Source: CG1-02-35-72 sp045046885 (GTDB lineage Bacteria > Bacteroidota > Bacteroidia > Flavobacteriales > Flavobacteriaceae). From it: 19,903 bases of DNA. Where the stretch lies: contig JASFYX010000035.1 of NCBI GenBank assembly GCA_045046885.1, positions 1 to 19,903 on the forward strand, written 5' to 3'. Of the stretch, positions 1-7,192 are shown piece by piece; position 1 is the stretch's first letter; each line of letters opens with the position of its first letter. The translations under genes were made by a program, and so were the position numbers. The notes beneath the pieces were generated by a model. The model was not told the DNA's origin. It saw nothing but the letters and a program-made list of their open reading frames with translations, and did not search any database.

Positions 1-520
1 CGTCGGCAAAACCAGATGTCCCAGAGCCTGCAAATGTTGTTACAACTCCTGCCGTTGTAATTTTACGGATACGATTGTTATTTGTATCTGCTACATAAAT
101 AGTACCAGACCCATCTATGGCTATGCCTGTAGGGTTAGCAAATTGTGCAGCCGTACCCGTACCGTCGGCAAAACTTCGTGTACCCGAACCTGCAAATGTC
201 GTAACTACACCAGCCGCTGTGATTTTACGGATACGTTGGTTATTTCTATCTGCTACATAGATAGTACCAGACCCATCTACAGCTATGCCTGTAGGATTAG
301 CAAATTTTGCAGATGTACCCGTACCATCAGCAAAATCGAATGTGCTACCTGCCAATGTTGTTACAACACCATTTGCCGTGATTTTACGGATACGTTGGTT
401 ACCTGTATCTGCTACATAAATAGTACCTGAAGCATCTATAGCTACTCTACTTGGAGTATTAAATTGTGCTGACGTACCTGTGTCATCGACGGAACCTGGT
501 GTACCGCTTCCTGCAAAGGT
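1..520 (-). repeat. Tandem DNA repeats encoding NHL repeats (period about 162 bp)
   Basis: Units read on the minus strand at about 359-520, 200-358 and 38-199, with a fourth starting at 37. The units are very similar at DNA level as well as protein level; for example GTACCAGACCCATCT recurs on the plus strand. One unit is a codon shorter (159 bp). This suggests recent duplication or gene conversion inside the NHL array. Confidence 0.8.
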
Positions 521-1168
521 ACTCACAGTAATATTAGCATCTAAACTTAACCAACTTGGAAGTGTGGGTGCTGTTAGTGTAACGTTGTCGCCATCTATAT
601 CGTTTGTAGTTACTGTATAGGTATAGGTTTGGTTTTCGTTTATACTTGTTACAGCTGTAGAAGTAAAAGTTGGGGCGGTGTTTCCTGCCCCTTGAAGGAT
701 TTTGAAGGTAAGTTCCCAATTAGAATATATGCTCGTACCACTAATCAGGGTACCACCGTAATATACATCTGCCGCAGCGAGTGCAAAAGAATTAATACCT
801 GAAAGTTTAAAAGTATAAACACTCCCATTGGTTATATTTACAGGAGCGTTAATAACAATTGTTTGAAAAGAAAAGTCACTAGTAGAGTTATAATGGTCTG
901 TAAAAGTTACATATTGTGTATATAATAAAGTGCCCCCTATACCTGCGCCACTATAAATACTTAAAGTACTAGTGCCTGCAAAATTTGGCACTACCTGAAT
1001 ATTAGTAATAACCCCATCTTGTGTAGCTGTAAATGATTGACCCACATCAGCCCAATTCAAACTATTGTGAGCAATATTTTGTGTTATACTTGTTTGTGCA
1101 AAGAATTGAAAACTAGTTAAAATAAAAAATATTAAAAGTAGCATTGGTTGTTTGTGAAAATTTTTCAT
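1..1168 (-). CDS. Secreted NHL-repeat protein with Ig-like motif (partial, C-terminus beyond left edge)
   Basis: An open frame of 389 codons runs without a stop from an ATG at 1168 to the window edge. It starts with a clear signal peptide (hydrophobic residues 9-23, cleavage likely after A24 in FFA|QT). Residues about 30-150 look like a beta-sandwich domain of unknown family. A cadherin/Ig-like motif starts near residue 163 (NTAPTFTS, then INENQTYTYTV and DIDGDNVTL). From residue 217 on there are NHL propeller repeats of 53-54 residues, each with the core SGTIYVAD..N.RIRKIT and ending GVVTTFAGSG. Three full repeats and the start of a fourth are visible. NHL repeats usually form ligand-binding beta-propellers. 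In Flavobacteriaceae such proteins are often exported by the type IX system through a C-terminal sorting domain, but that end is not in the window, so this is inference. It lies 21 nt behind a small membrane protein gene. Confidence 0.85.
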   Translation of the reverse strand, partial: MKNFHKQPMLLLIFFILTSFQFFAQTSITQNIAHNSLNWADVGQSFTATQDGVITNIQVVPNFAGTSTLSIYSGAGIGGTLLYTQYVTFTDHYNSTSDFSFQTIVINAPVNITNGSVYTFKLSGINSFALAAADVYYGGTLISGTSIYSNWELTFKILQGAGNTAPTFTSTAVTSINENQTYTYTVTTNDIDGDNVTLTAPTLPSWLSLDANITVSTFAGSGTPGSVDDTGTSAQFNTPSRVAIDASGTIYVADTGNQRIRKITANGVVTTLAGSTFDFADGTGTSAKFANPTGIAVDGSGTIYVADRNNQRIRKITAAGVVTTFAGSGTRSFADGTGTAAQFANPTGIAIDGSGTIYVADTNNNRIRKITTAGVVTTFAGSGTSGFAD

Positions 1169-1189
1169 GATTTTTGTATTAGTTGTAAT

Positions 1190-1498
1190 TTATTGGTCAC
1201 CCTCTAACAGGCGTTTTGTTATGTGTTTATTTTGACTTTCTAAGCTTTTAATTCTGTAGATACTAAAGCCTAAAGCCAGTATATATAAGGCCATATAAAA
1301 AACTATAAATTGTATAAAATTGCTTGTATTGCTATTTAAAAAATGTTCAATTAAGCTTGTTTCAAATAGTGTGACAATAAAAATGCCCAACAACGATAAA
1401 AGCAAAACAACTAGGGCTATTTTAAATCTATAAATAGCATTGTTGTTTGTCTGAATACGATTTTTTAAATAAGCTTGTGTACTTTTTGGGTACGTCAT
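1190..1498 (-). CDS. Small two-helix membrane protein, unknown function
   Basis: A 102-residue protein that I do not recognise. It has a basic, polar N-terminus (residues 1-25), two hydrophobic helices (about 26-45 and 61-81) joined by a short polar loop rich in Asn and Ser, and a charged C-terminal tail. That pattern fits a small inner-membrane protein with both ends in the cytoplasm. The start is ATG at 1498, and no Shine-Dalgarno sequence is seen, as usual in Bacteroidota. Only 21 nt separate it from the secreted NHL protein gene downstream, so the two may be cotranscribed. No known motif assigns a role. Confidence 0.65.
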   Translation of the reverse strand: MTYPKSTQAYLKNRIQTNNNAIYRFKIALVVLLLSLLGIFIVTLFETSLIEHFLNSNTSNFIQFIVFYMALYILALGFSIYRIKSLESQNKHITKRLLEGDQ

Positions 1499-1591
1499 TA
1501 AAGAGTTTTCTTAAAATTGAGTGCAATAATAGACCGTAAGGCACAATAAATCCCCACCCATTTGGGGTAGTTTTTGTGGGAAAGGAAGATG

Positions 1592-1680
1592 TTTGAAGTA
1601 AAAAGTCGGAAGTCGGAAGCTAAAAAATTTATGTCTGGAGTTGAAAAGTCGAAAAGCCTAAAGTCCGAAGTTTAAAAGTA
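1592..1680. repeat. Degenerate AAGTCGGAAG-type simple repeat between genes
   Basis: The gap behind the LuxR-type gene holds an irregular string of related units such as AAGTCGGAAGTCGGAAG, GAAAAGTCGAAAAG and AAAGTCCGAAG. On the minus strand this is a pyrimidine-rich tract of ACTTCCGACTTTT-like units. No coding potential or strong hairpin is seen. Confidence 0.5.
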
Positions 1681-1699
1681 AATTGATAATTTTAGTGTC

Positions 1700-3157
1700 T
1701 TAAAGTGTATCTTCTAATTTATGGCGTACCGCAGCACGGGTATTTATATCTAATTTTTCGTAAAGATTACGTGTGTGGAATTTTATAGTGTTGACAGATA
1801 AGTACAGATATTCGGCTATTTCTTTATTGGTTTTGTGTTGGGCTATACACAATAAAACTTCGGTCTCTCTATCGCTTAAAGCATGGGTCTTTTTAAGGCT
1901 TTCTAATTTAGTAGCTATAGCATCGTCGTTCTTTTTTGATGACTTTATGGTTAATTCAAGATGCATATACTTATCGATAAATTCATGCAGTTCAAGGCTG
2001 ATGAAATTGTATTCGTTTCGCAGTATTTTGGTACGATAGGTAATAGCATAAGTTAAAAAAAGCATTTCTAACAAACCACCTAACTTAAGGTGAGCTAATC
2101 TTATGCCAAATCCAGAAAAGCCAAAATCTAATGGTAATACATAAAGAGTAGTAATAAATAACATAAGGCTGTACCCTAAGACAAAAAATCGAGCGTAATC
2201 GTGTTTTTTTAATATCAAAATAGCTGTTACCCAATACAAAGTCAACAAGAAAAAACCTAAAGCATCGGCCAAAGCTAAAAATAAAAAGTTTTTAGTAATT
2301 ATCTGAATGATATACAAAACTGAAATAACTATTAAAAAGCCTATCCCTACCTTGTTTATAGTCTTAAAATAAATTGGTAATTGTAAAAATTTAGTAGCAA
2401 ATAAAGCACCTGTTAAAGCTATAGAAAAATGGGCAAAGTTTTCTATATGATATAAAAACCAACCCTTTTGTAATACTTCGTAGAAAAACCCATCGTAATA
2501 CAAAAGACTACAAGTAATAGCCGTTAAAAAAATGAGATAATATAAAAAAGTGTTGTCTTTTAAACTCACGTAAAAAAAGAAGTTGAGAATAAATACCATA
2601 AGAGCAAAGCCATAATACAAACCTTTTCTAAGGAGACTATAACGCCAGTTCTTGTATTCATCTTGTTCTGACCTTATTATTAAGGGGAAATAGGCTGTTT
2701 TTGGAAATATAACATTTATATAAAACTCAGAAAGTTCTGATTCCGATAAAATAATAGGTATTGATAGATTTTGTTCAAGCCTCTGCTCATTTTCTAAGAA
2801 CTGTTGCGGTGTTAAATTATAGACAAGGTTTGGTTTTCCTTTCTCAAATTTATATACATTAACTTGGCTAACAACCGCTTCTCTGACATCAAAAAATATT
2901 TTTTTTGATTCTTTTGTGCTATTATCTATTTTGATTTTAAACCAATAGCTGCCTTTTTTAATACCTATATTTTGTTTTGTAACTGTCTTAAATGATTGGT
3001 TAACAATATTAAGAGTATCGAAAGCGTTTTCAAAATCTGCAATATAAGAAAGCTCTGACAGTGGTTTTATTTTGGTAAACTGAGAATCAATAACTATAGT
3101 TTGACTAAAACTAATTTCTGCTAAAAGAAAAAATAAAACTAAAAACAATCTTCTCAT
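1700..3157 (-). CDS. Membrane-bound LuxR-family regulator (7TMR-DISM type)
   Basis: The 485-residue product combines a sensor and a DNA-binding domain in one chain. Residues 1-18 form a signal peptide (FFLLAEISFS|QT). Residues about 28-165 form an extracytoplasmic domain of the 7TMR-DISM extracellular type 2 family. About 178-378 contains a run of hydrophobic helices matching the 7TM-DISM membrane domain. A helical linker (about 380-420) leads to a GerE/LuxR HTH at 427-485 (LSDRETEVLLCIAQHKTNKEIAEYL, then SVNTIKFHTRNLYEKL). The HTH keeps the usual E-x-E-V-L and the recognition-helix pattern TVK/TIKFH. The architecture implies that a periplasmic ligand, possibly carbohydrate, is sensed and transcription is controlled from the membrane. 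No receiver or kinase domain is present. The target genes are unknown; the downstream membrane and NHL genes are candidates by position only. Confidence 0.85.
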   Translation of the reverse strand: MRRLFLVLFFLLAEISFSQTIVIDSQFTKIKPLSELSYIADFENAFDTLNIVNQSFKTVTKQNIGIKKGSYWFKIKIDNSTKESKKIFFDVREAVVSQVNVYKFEKGKPNLVYNLTPQQFLENEQRLEQNLSIPIILSESELSEFYINVIFPKTAYFPLIIRSEQDEYKNWRYSLLRKGLYYGFALMVFILNFFFYVSLKDNTFLYYLIFLTAITCSLLYYDGFFYEVLQKGWFLYHIENFAHFSIALTGALFATKFLQLPIYFKTINKVGIGFLIVISVLYIIQIITKNFLFLALADALGFFLLTLYWVTAILILKKHDYARFFVLGYSLMLFITTLYVLPLDFGFSGFGIRLAHLKLGGLLEMLFLTYAITYRTKILRNEYNFISLELHEFIDKYMHLELTIKSSKKNDDAIATKLESLKKTHALSDRETEVLLCIAQHKTNKEIAEYLYLSVNTIKFHTRNLYEKLDINTRAAVRHKLEDTL

Positions 3158-3178
3158 CTACTGTGGTTGAAATCATTA

Positions 3179-3186
3179 CAAATATA
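3179..3186 (-). promoter_or_regulatory. Possible Bacteroidota -7 element for the LuxR-type gene
   Basis: The minus strand reads TATATTTG, an exact match to the TAnnTTTG consensus, 21 nt before the ATG at 3157. No good TTG-type -33 element is seen at the right distance, and the resulting leader would be very short. Confidence 0.4.
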
Positions 3187-3212
3187 AAACTATCTTTTAC
3201 TTGTTATGTGAT

Positions 3213-3848
3213 TTATGTTACTTTAGATAAAATGAATAATAAAACAATAGGTATAGCCAGTAACACCACAACAAAGGTGTGCTCTACAATCAAGCTTGGT
3301 GCCATGGCCAGTGTTAACAAATAACCCGCAATGGCGCCACCAATATGTGCCGAATGCCCAATATTGCCCAACTGTTTTTTCATCCCATAAATGGAATATA
3401 ACAAATAACCAATGCCGAAAACATAACCGGGTAAAGGAATGGGAATAGGAAACATAATTAATGTCATATCTGGGTACAACAAAATCGAAGAAAACACAAT
3501 GCCTGCTACCGCTCCAGAAGCGCCGACAGCACTGTAATAATTGTTTTTTTTATTGTAGAAAAATGAAAAGTATGAGGAACCTACCAAGCATATAAGATAT
3601 ATGATTCCAAATAAAACAGTCCCAAAATCATTTATAACTATGGGTGCAAAAATGTACAAAGCCCACATATTAAAGAATAAGTGCATATAATCTACGTGTA
3701 AAAAACCGGAAGAAAGGTGTCTTATGTGTTCACCACGTTTTATGGCTCCTACATTGAATTTAAATTTTTCGAAAAAAGAACGGTCGCTAAAACCCTTTAA
3801 TGATATTAAGACGTTGACGGCGATTATAAGGAGTAAGAGTTTGTTCAA
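3213..3848 (-). CDS. Rhomboid-family intramembrane serine protease
   Basis: This 211-residue polytopic membrane protein shows the rhomboid signature. H56 and N60 lie in HLFFNMW, the catalytic serine S111 in GASGAVAG, and the catalytic histidine H168 in SAHIGGAIAG. Rhomboids use a Ser-His dyad inside the membrane to cleave transmembrane segments of other proteins; the Asn helps form the oxyanion site. About six hydrophobic helices are visible, and the length is normal for a compact six-helix bacterial rhomboid. The start is ATG at 3848. The LuxR-type gene begins 55 nt downstream and the aminotransferase ends 53 nt upstream, so cotranscription with either is possible but not certain. The substrate is unknown. 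Confidence 0.88.
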   Translation of the reverse strand: MNKLLLLIIAVNVLISLKGFSDRSFFEKFKFNVGAIKRGEHIRHLSSGFLHVDYMHLFFNMWALYIFAPIVINDFGTVLFGIIYLICLVGSSYFSFFYNKKNNYYSAVGASGAVAGIVFSSILLYPDMTLIMFPIPIPLPGYVFGIGYLLYSIYGMKKQLGNIGHSAHIGGAIAGYLLTLAMAPSLIVEHTFVVVLLAIPIVLLFILSKVT

Positions 3849-3854
3849 ATTGTT

Positions 3855-3900
3855 TTGGGTTTGTAGTTTGTAATTTGGGGTTTGTAATTTGAGATTTGGG
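3855..3900. repeat. Short degenerate GGGTTTGTAATTTG repeats
   Basis: The 53-nt gap between the rhomboid and aminotransferase genes is almost entirely made of variants of GGGTTTGTAATTTG (GGGTTTGTAGTTTGTAATTT, GGGGTTTGTAATTT, GAGATTTGGG). It is a low-complexity tandem filler like the one at 1592-1680, with a different unit. Confidence 0.5.
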
Positions 3901-3901
3901 A

Positions 3902-5380
3902 TTAATCTAGTTCAAACCAATTGGTTATTAAACTTTTGGCACTATTATCTTTTCCTGTAAAAACAAACTCATTGCTAGGGGCATCATAATGATAATCGGC
4001 TCCCCAAGTTTTATGATTTGTTATGACCTCTTTAATACTTTGACATACATAAGCTATCTCTTTATTTGTAATTGTTGGGTGAATTGACATACGTATCCAC
4101 CCGGGGCGTTCTACCAAACATCCTCCTTCAATTTGTGCTTTAAAATCGTGTGAAGTATGTTGATCTACGTGTAATAAAAAGTGTCCGTAAGTTCCGGCAC
4201 AAGAACAGCCGCCTCGGGTTTGAATGCCATATCTGTCATTCAATAATTTGACGATTAAATTAAAATGAACATCGTCAACATAAAAAGAAAAAATACCCAA
4301 TCGGTCGTGATGTTGCCCTGCTAATAAATGTAAATTTTCAATACTTTCTAACTGTTTAAAAATATAACTATTTAATTCGTGTTCACGTTCTAAAATTTTA
4401 GCAACACCCATCTTTTCTTTTAAACGTATGGCCAAAGCGGTGCGGATGGTTTGTAAAAACCCCGGAGTTCCGCCGTCTTCGCGGAGTTCAATATCGTCTA
4501 AATAAATATGTTCGCCCCACGGGTTGGTATAACTCACCGTGCCTCCACCCGGATTATCGGGTACCATGTTGTGATACAGCTTATCATTAAAAAGTAAAAC
4601 ACCACTTGTGCCCGGTCCTCCTAAGAATTTGTGTGGCGAAAAGAAAATAGCATCTAAATAACCGTTTGTGTCCTTTTCGGGATGCATATCCATGGTGACA
4701 TAAGGCGCCGAGCAGGCAAAATCTACAAAGCACAAGCCACCTACATCGTGAATCATATTAGCAACTTTGTGATAATCTGTTTGGATACCCGTAACATTAG
4801 AGCAGGCTGTAATCGAAGCTATTTTTATGGTACGGTCTTTATATTTATCAAGCAGTTTTCTAAAACTTTTAAAACAGACCAGTCCCGTTTCTTGACAGGG
4901 AATTATCTCAACATCAGCAATGGTTTCTTCCCATGAAGTCTGATTGGAATGATGCTCCATATGCGTGATAAAAACCACTGGTTTGAGTTCGGGCGGAATA
5001 GTAGCATAATTTTCTAAAGATTCAGGAATGCGCAAACCCAAAATACGTTGGAATTTATTGATGACGCCTGTCATACCACTGCCTTCGGTAATTAAAACAT
5101 CATTTTTAGAAGCGTTCACATGCTTTTTAATTATATGACGTGCTTTGTGGTAAGCCATCGTCATTGTGGCGCCAGTAAACGATGTTTCGGTATGGGTATT
5201 AGCCACGTAAGGACCAAAATCATTTAAGATTTTATCTTCAATCTTTTTATAGAGCCGTCCGCTTGCTGTCCAATCTGTATAAATTATTTTTTTTTCGCCA
5301 AAAGGTGATTTAAAAGATTGGTTAAAACCAACAATATTTTTTCTAAAGGGACTAAAATATTTTTCTAAATCGCTATTCAT
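3902..5380 (-). CDS. Class V PLP-dependent aminotransferase, cysteine-desulfurase-like
   Basis: The 492-residue protein has the fold-type I PLP signature of the class V (NifS/SufS-like) family. A glycine-rich region holds EGSGMTG (99-105), H143 is in HMEHHSN, the cofactor-binding aspartate is D220 in FVDFACSAPY, and the Schiff-base lysine is K251 in SPHKFLGGPGTSG. Near residue 389 is RGGCSCAGTYGH, with two cysteines (C392, C394) roughly where cysteine desulfurases carry the persulfide cysteine. It is longer than SufS or IscS (about 400 residues), mainly through a C-terminal extension after about 405. No suf or isc genes are nearby, so Fe-S cluster assembly is not implied by context. The gene follows glmM by 10 nt and is probably cotranscribed with it. 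The exact substrate is unknown. Confidence 0.85.
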   Translation of the reverse strand: MNSDLEKYFSPFRKNIVGFNQSFKSPFGEKKIIYTDWTASGRLYKKIEDKILNDFGPYVANTHTETSFTGATMTMAYHKARHIIKKHVNASKNDVLITEGSGMTGVINKFQRILGLRIPESLENYATIPPELKPVVFITHMEHHSNQTSWEETIADVEIIPCQETGLVCFKSFRKLLDKYKDRTIKIASITACSNVTGIQTDYHKVANMIHDVGGLCFVDFACSAPYVTMDMHPEKDTNGYLDAIFFSPHKFLGGPGTSGVLLFNDKLYHNMVPDNPGGGTVSYTNPWGEHIYLDDIELREDGGTPGFLQTIRTALAIRLKEKMGVAKILEREHELNSYIFKQLESIENLHLLAGQHHDRLGIFSFYVDDVHFNLIVKLLNDRYGIQTRGGCSCAGTYGHFLLHVDQHTSHDFKAQIEGGCLVERPGWIRMSIHPTITNKEIAYVCQSIKEVITNHKTWGADYHYDAPSNEFVFTGKDNSAKSLITNWFELD

Positions 5381-5390
5381 AATATTGATT

Positions 5391-6788
5391 TTAAGCAGTT
5401 ATCCCTGCTATATTTTTGATTTCATCCATAATTTTTACAGCCAAATCATCTGCATTATTTTGCGATGTACTTTCTGTATAAACACGTATTATAGCTTCGG
5501 TATTAGATTTACGCAAGTGTACCCATTCGGTTTCAAAATCAATTTTTACACCATCAATGGTGTTCACTTCTTCATTTTTGTATTTATCGGCCATTTGGTG
5601 TAAAATTTTATCAACATCCAAACCTTTGGTCAACTGAATTTTATTTTTACTCATAAAATAGCTTGGATAGGAATTTCTTAATTCGGAACAAGTCATTTTT
5701 TTATGCGCTAAATGTGACAGAAATAAGGCCACTCCTATCAAAGAATCGCGTCCATAATGTAATTCGGGATAAATAATACCGCCATTACCTTCGCCACCAA
5801 TTACGGCATTATTTTCTTTCATCTTTGTTACCACATTTACTTCGCCAACAGCAGAAGCTTCATAAGTGCCTTTGTGCTTATTGGTTACATCTCGCAAAGC
5901 ACGTGAAGATGACAAATTAGAAACTGTATTACCGGGCGTATGCGCTAAAACATAATCGGCGCAAGCTACCAAAGTGTACTCTTCGCCGAACATAGTACCA
6001 TCTTCGTTTACAAGAGCCAATCGGTCAACATCGGGGTCGACCACAATACCCAAATGGGCTTTTTCTTGAACGACTAATTTAGAAATTTCGGTTAAATGTG
6101 CTGGTAAGGGTTCAGGATTGTGTGGGAATTGTCCGTTTGGCTCGCAGTAAAGTGGTACACATGTGACCCCTAATTTTTCTAACAAAGCCGGAATCGCAAT
6201 ACCACCCGTTGAATTTACTGCATCAACAACCACTTTAAACTGGGCTTTTTTAATAGCCTCAATATCTACTAGACTGAGTTTTAAAACTTCGTTGATGTGC
6301 TTTTTAATATAATCTGGCTTTTTTCTAAAGCGCCCTAAATCGTCAACCTGTGCGAATTCAAAAGCTTCGGCTTTTGCTAAATCTAATATTTTTTCGCCTT
6401 CGGCTTTATTTAAAAATTCCCCTTTATTATTTAACAACTTTAAAGCATTCCATTGTTTTGGATTGTGTGAAGCCGTGATGATAATACCGCCATCAGCTTT
6501 TTCTAGCATTACGGCCACTTCTACAGTTGGTGTTGTAGAAAGGCCTAAATCTACCACATTAATACCAAGACTCATAAGTGTTTCGCACACTAATCCGCTT
6601 ACAATTTTTCCTGAAATTCGGGCATCGCGACCAACAATAACTGTTAACTTATTAGATTCTTCGTTTTGTAATTTTAACCAAGTACCATAAGCCGCTGCAA
6701 ATTTTACGGTATCTAAAGGGGTGAGATTATTGCCAACTTTACCGCCGATAGTACCCCGAATTCCCGAGATTGATTTTATTAAGGTCAT
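5391..6788 (-). CDS. glmM: Phosphoglucosamine mutase GlmM
   Basis: This enzyme interconverts glucosamine-6-phosphate and glucosamine-1-phosphate in the cytoplasm, on the route to UDP-GlcNAc for peptidoglycan and lipid A. All alpha-D-phosphohexomutase motifs are present in the 465-residue product. The phospho-serine loop is TASHNP with S107, the metal loop is DPDVDR with D251, D253 and D255, the sugar-binding loop is GEGNGG at 332-337, and a C-terminal phosphate-binding segment reads RKSNTEAIIRVYTES. The N-terminus SISGIRGTIGG is typical of the family. Length is normal. Assignment as GlmM rather than phosphomannomutase rests on similarity to the flavobacterial GlmM type and is less certain than the family. 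The start is ATG at 6788. A class V aminotransferase follows 10 nt downstream. Confidence 0.88.
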   Translation of the reverse strand: MTLIKSISGIRGTIGGKVGNNLTPLDTVKFAAAYGTWLKLQNEESNKLTVIVGRDARISGKIVSGLVCETLMSLGINVVDLGLSTTPTVEVAVMLEKADGGIIITASHNPKQWNALKLLNNKGEFLNKAEGEKILDLAKAEAFEFAQVDDLGRFRKKPDYIKKHINEVLKLSLVDIEAIKKAQFKVVVDAVNSTGGIAIPALLEKLGVTCVPLYCEPNGQFPHNPEPLPAHLTEISKLVVQEKAHLGIVVDPDVDRLALVNEDGTMFGEEYTLVACADYVLAHTPGNTVSNLSSSRALRDVTNKHKGTYEASAVGEVNVVTKMKENNAVIGGEGNGGIIYPELHYGRDSLIGVALFLSHLAHKKMTCSELRNSYPSYFMSKNKIQLTKGLDVDKILHQMADKYKNEEVNTIDGVKIDFETEWVHLRKSNTEAIIRVYTESTSQNNADDLAVKIMDEIKNIAGITA

Positions 6789-6829
6789 TTATTATTTTAT
6801 TGAAAGATTTAAAATATTAATATACAAAT

Positions 6830-6855
6830 CCCTTCGACTGCGCTCAGGGTGACAT
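6830..6855. repeat. Dispersed repeat motif TTCGACTGCGCTCA in the glmM leader
   Basis: The sequence contains TTCGACTGCGCTCA followed by GGGTGACA. The same 14-nt core followed by AAATGACA occurs at 18708-18729 behind HU. Motifs of this type (TGTCA..CTGAGCGCAGTCGAA on the other strand) are common intergenic repeats in flavobacterial genomes. It lies between glmM and the putative promoter, so it would be transcribed in the glmM leader. Confidence 0.6.
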
Positions 6856-6894
6856 TTGTAATTTAATCTAATTTTATATTTCTAAATTACCCAA

Positions 6895-6902
6895 CAAATG
6901 TA
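6895..6902 (-). promoter_or_regulatory. Possible -7 element for glmM
   Basis: The minus strand reads TACATTTG, matching TAnnTTTG, 106 nt before the glmM start. No clear -33 element is seen. If used, the leader would carry the TTCGACTGCGCTCA repeat. Confidence 0.3.
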
Positions 6903-6972
6903 AGTTTATTAGTTGAAATTATAAAGTTTGGATTAAAGCTTTTACGGTGGGTTATTAATTCACTCTTTTTTT

Positions 6973-7005
6973 ATTGATATGATGACTTTGAGTCATCATA
7001 TCAAT
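6973..7005. repeat. Hairpin repeat copy 1 (15-bp perfect stem, TTG loop)
   Basis: ATTGATATGATGACT (6973-6987) is followed by TTG and its exact reverse complement (6991-7005). It is preceded by a T tract (6965-6972) and followed by TGCTT. A near copy lies at 7141-7173 in the same orientation. Confidence 0.85.
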
Positions 7006-7054
7006 TGCTTAATCTAGCATTATACATTTAATAACCTGAGTTAATATTTATATG

Positions 7055-7071
7055 TTGTACCTACGGCACAA
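7055..7071. repeat. Imperfect palindrome TTGTACC-TAC-GGCACAA
   Basis: A seven-base arm on each side of TAC pairs except for one A-C mismatch. CCTACGGCACAA palindromes of this kind occur as intergenic repeats in flavobacteria, by recollection. It lies 31 nt before the perfect palindrome at 7103-7124 and may form one element with it. Confidence 0.55.
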
Positions 7072-7102
7072 AGCAGAACTTCTCTATTTCTAATTACTCA
7101 TA

Positions 7103-7124
7103 TTTCGTCCCTAAAGGGACGAAA
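7103..7124. repeat. Perfect palindrome TTTCGTCCCT-AA-AGGGACGAAA
   Basis: Ten-base arms (7103-7112 and 7115-7124) are exact reverse complements around two A residues. GTCCCT..AGGGAC palindromes are typical REP-like extragenic elements of Bacteroidota. No RAYT or IS200-type transposase gene is in the window. Confidence 0.7.
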
Positions 7125-7140
7125 ACTCGTTATCTTTTTT

Positions 7141-7173
7141 ATTGATACGATGACTTTGAGTCATTGTATCAAT
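7141..7173. repeat. Hairpin repeat copy 2 (covarying sister of copy 1)
   Basis: ATTGATACGATGACT (7141-7155), loop TTG, and AGTCATTGTATCAAT (7159-7173). Compared with copy 1, stem pair 8 changed from T-A to C-G on both sides and pair 9 from G-C to G-T, so pairing is kept. The loop and flanks (T tract before, CAATTGC at the end) are the same. Confidence 0.85.
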
Positions 7174-7192
7174 TGCCTTTTGTATATTTTTT

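Noticed and set aside
143..430. 95-codon plus-strand frame within the NHL repeats
   Set aside because: It consists of repeated Cys/Thr/Tyr-rich blocks that follow the period of the minus-strand repeats, so it is an antisense shadow of the NHL array.
3902..5380. Calling the class V aminotransferase SufS or IscS
   Set aside because: Length, the extended C-terminus and the GGCSC motif differ from both, and no suf or isc genes are near.
6973..7173. CRISPR array or riboswitch in the glmM-rpsA gap
   Set aside because: Only two hairpin copies, separated by a spacer full of other palindromes, with no cas genes. No known glmS/glmM-type riboswitch core was recognised, and the structures lie far upstream of the likely glmM promoter.
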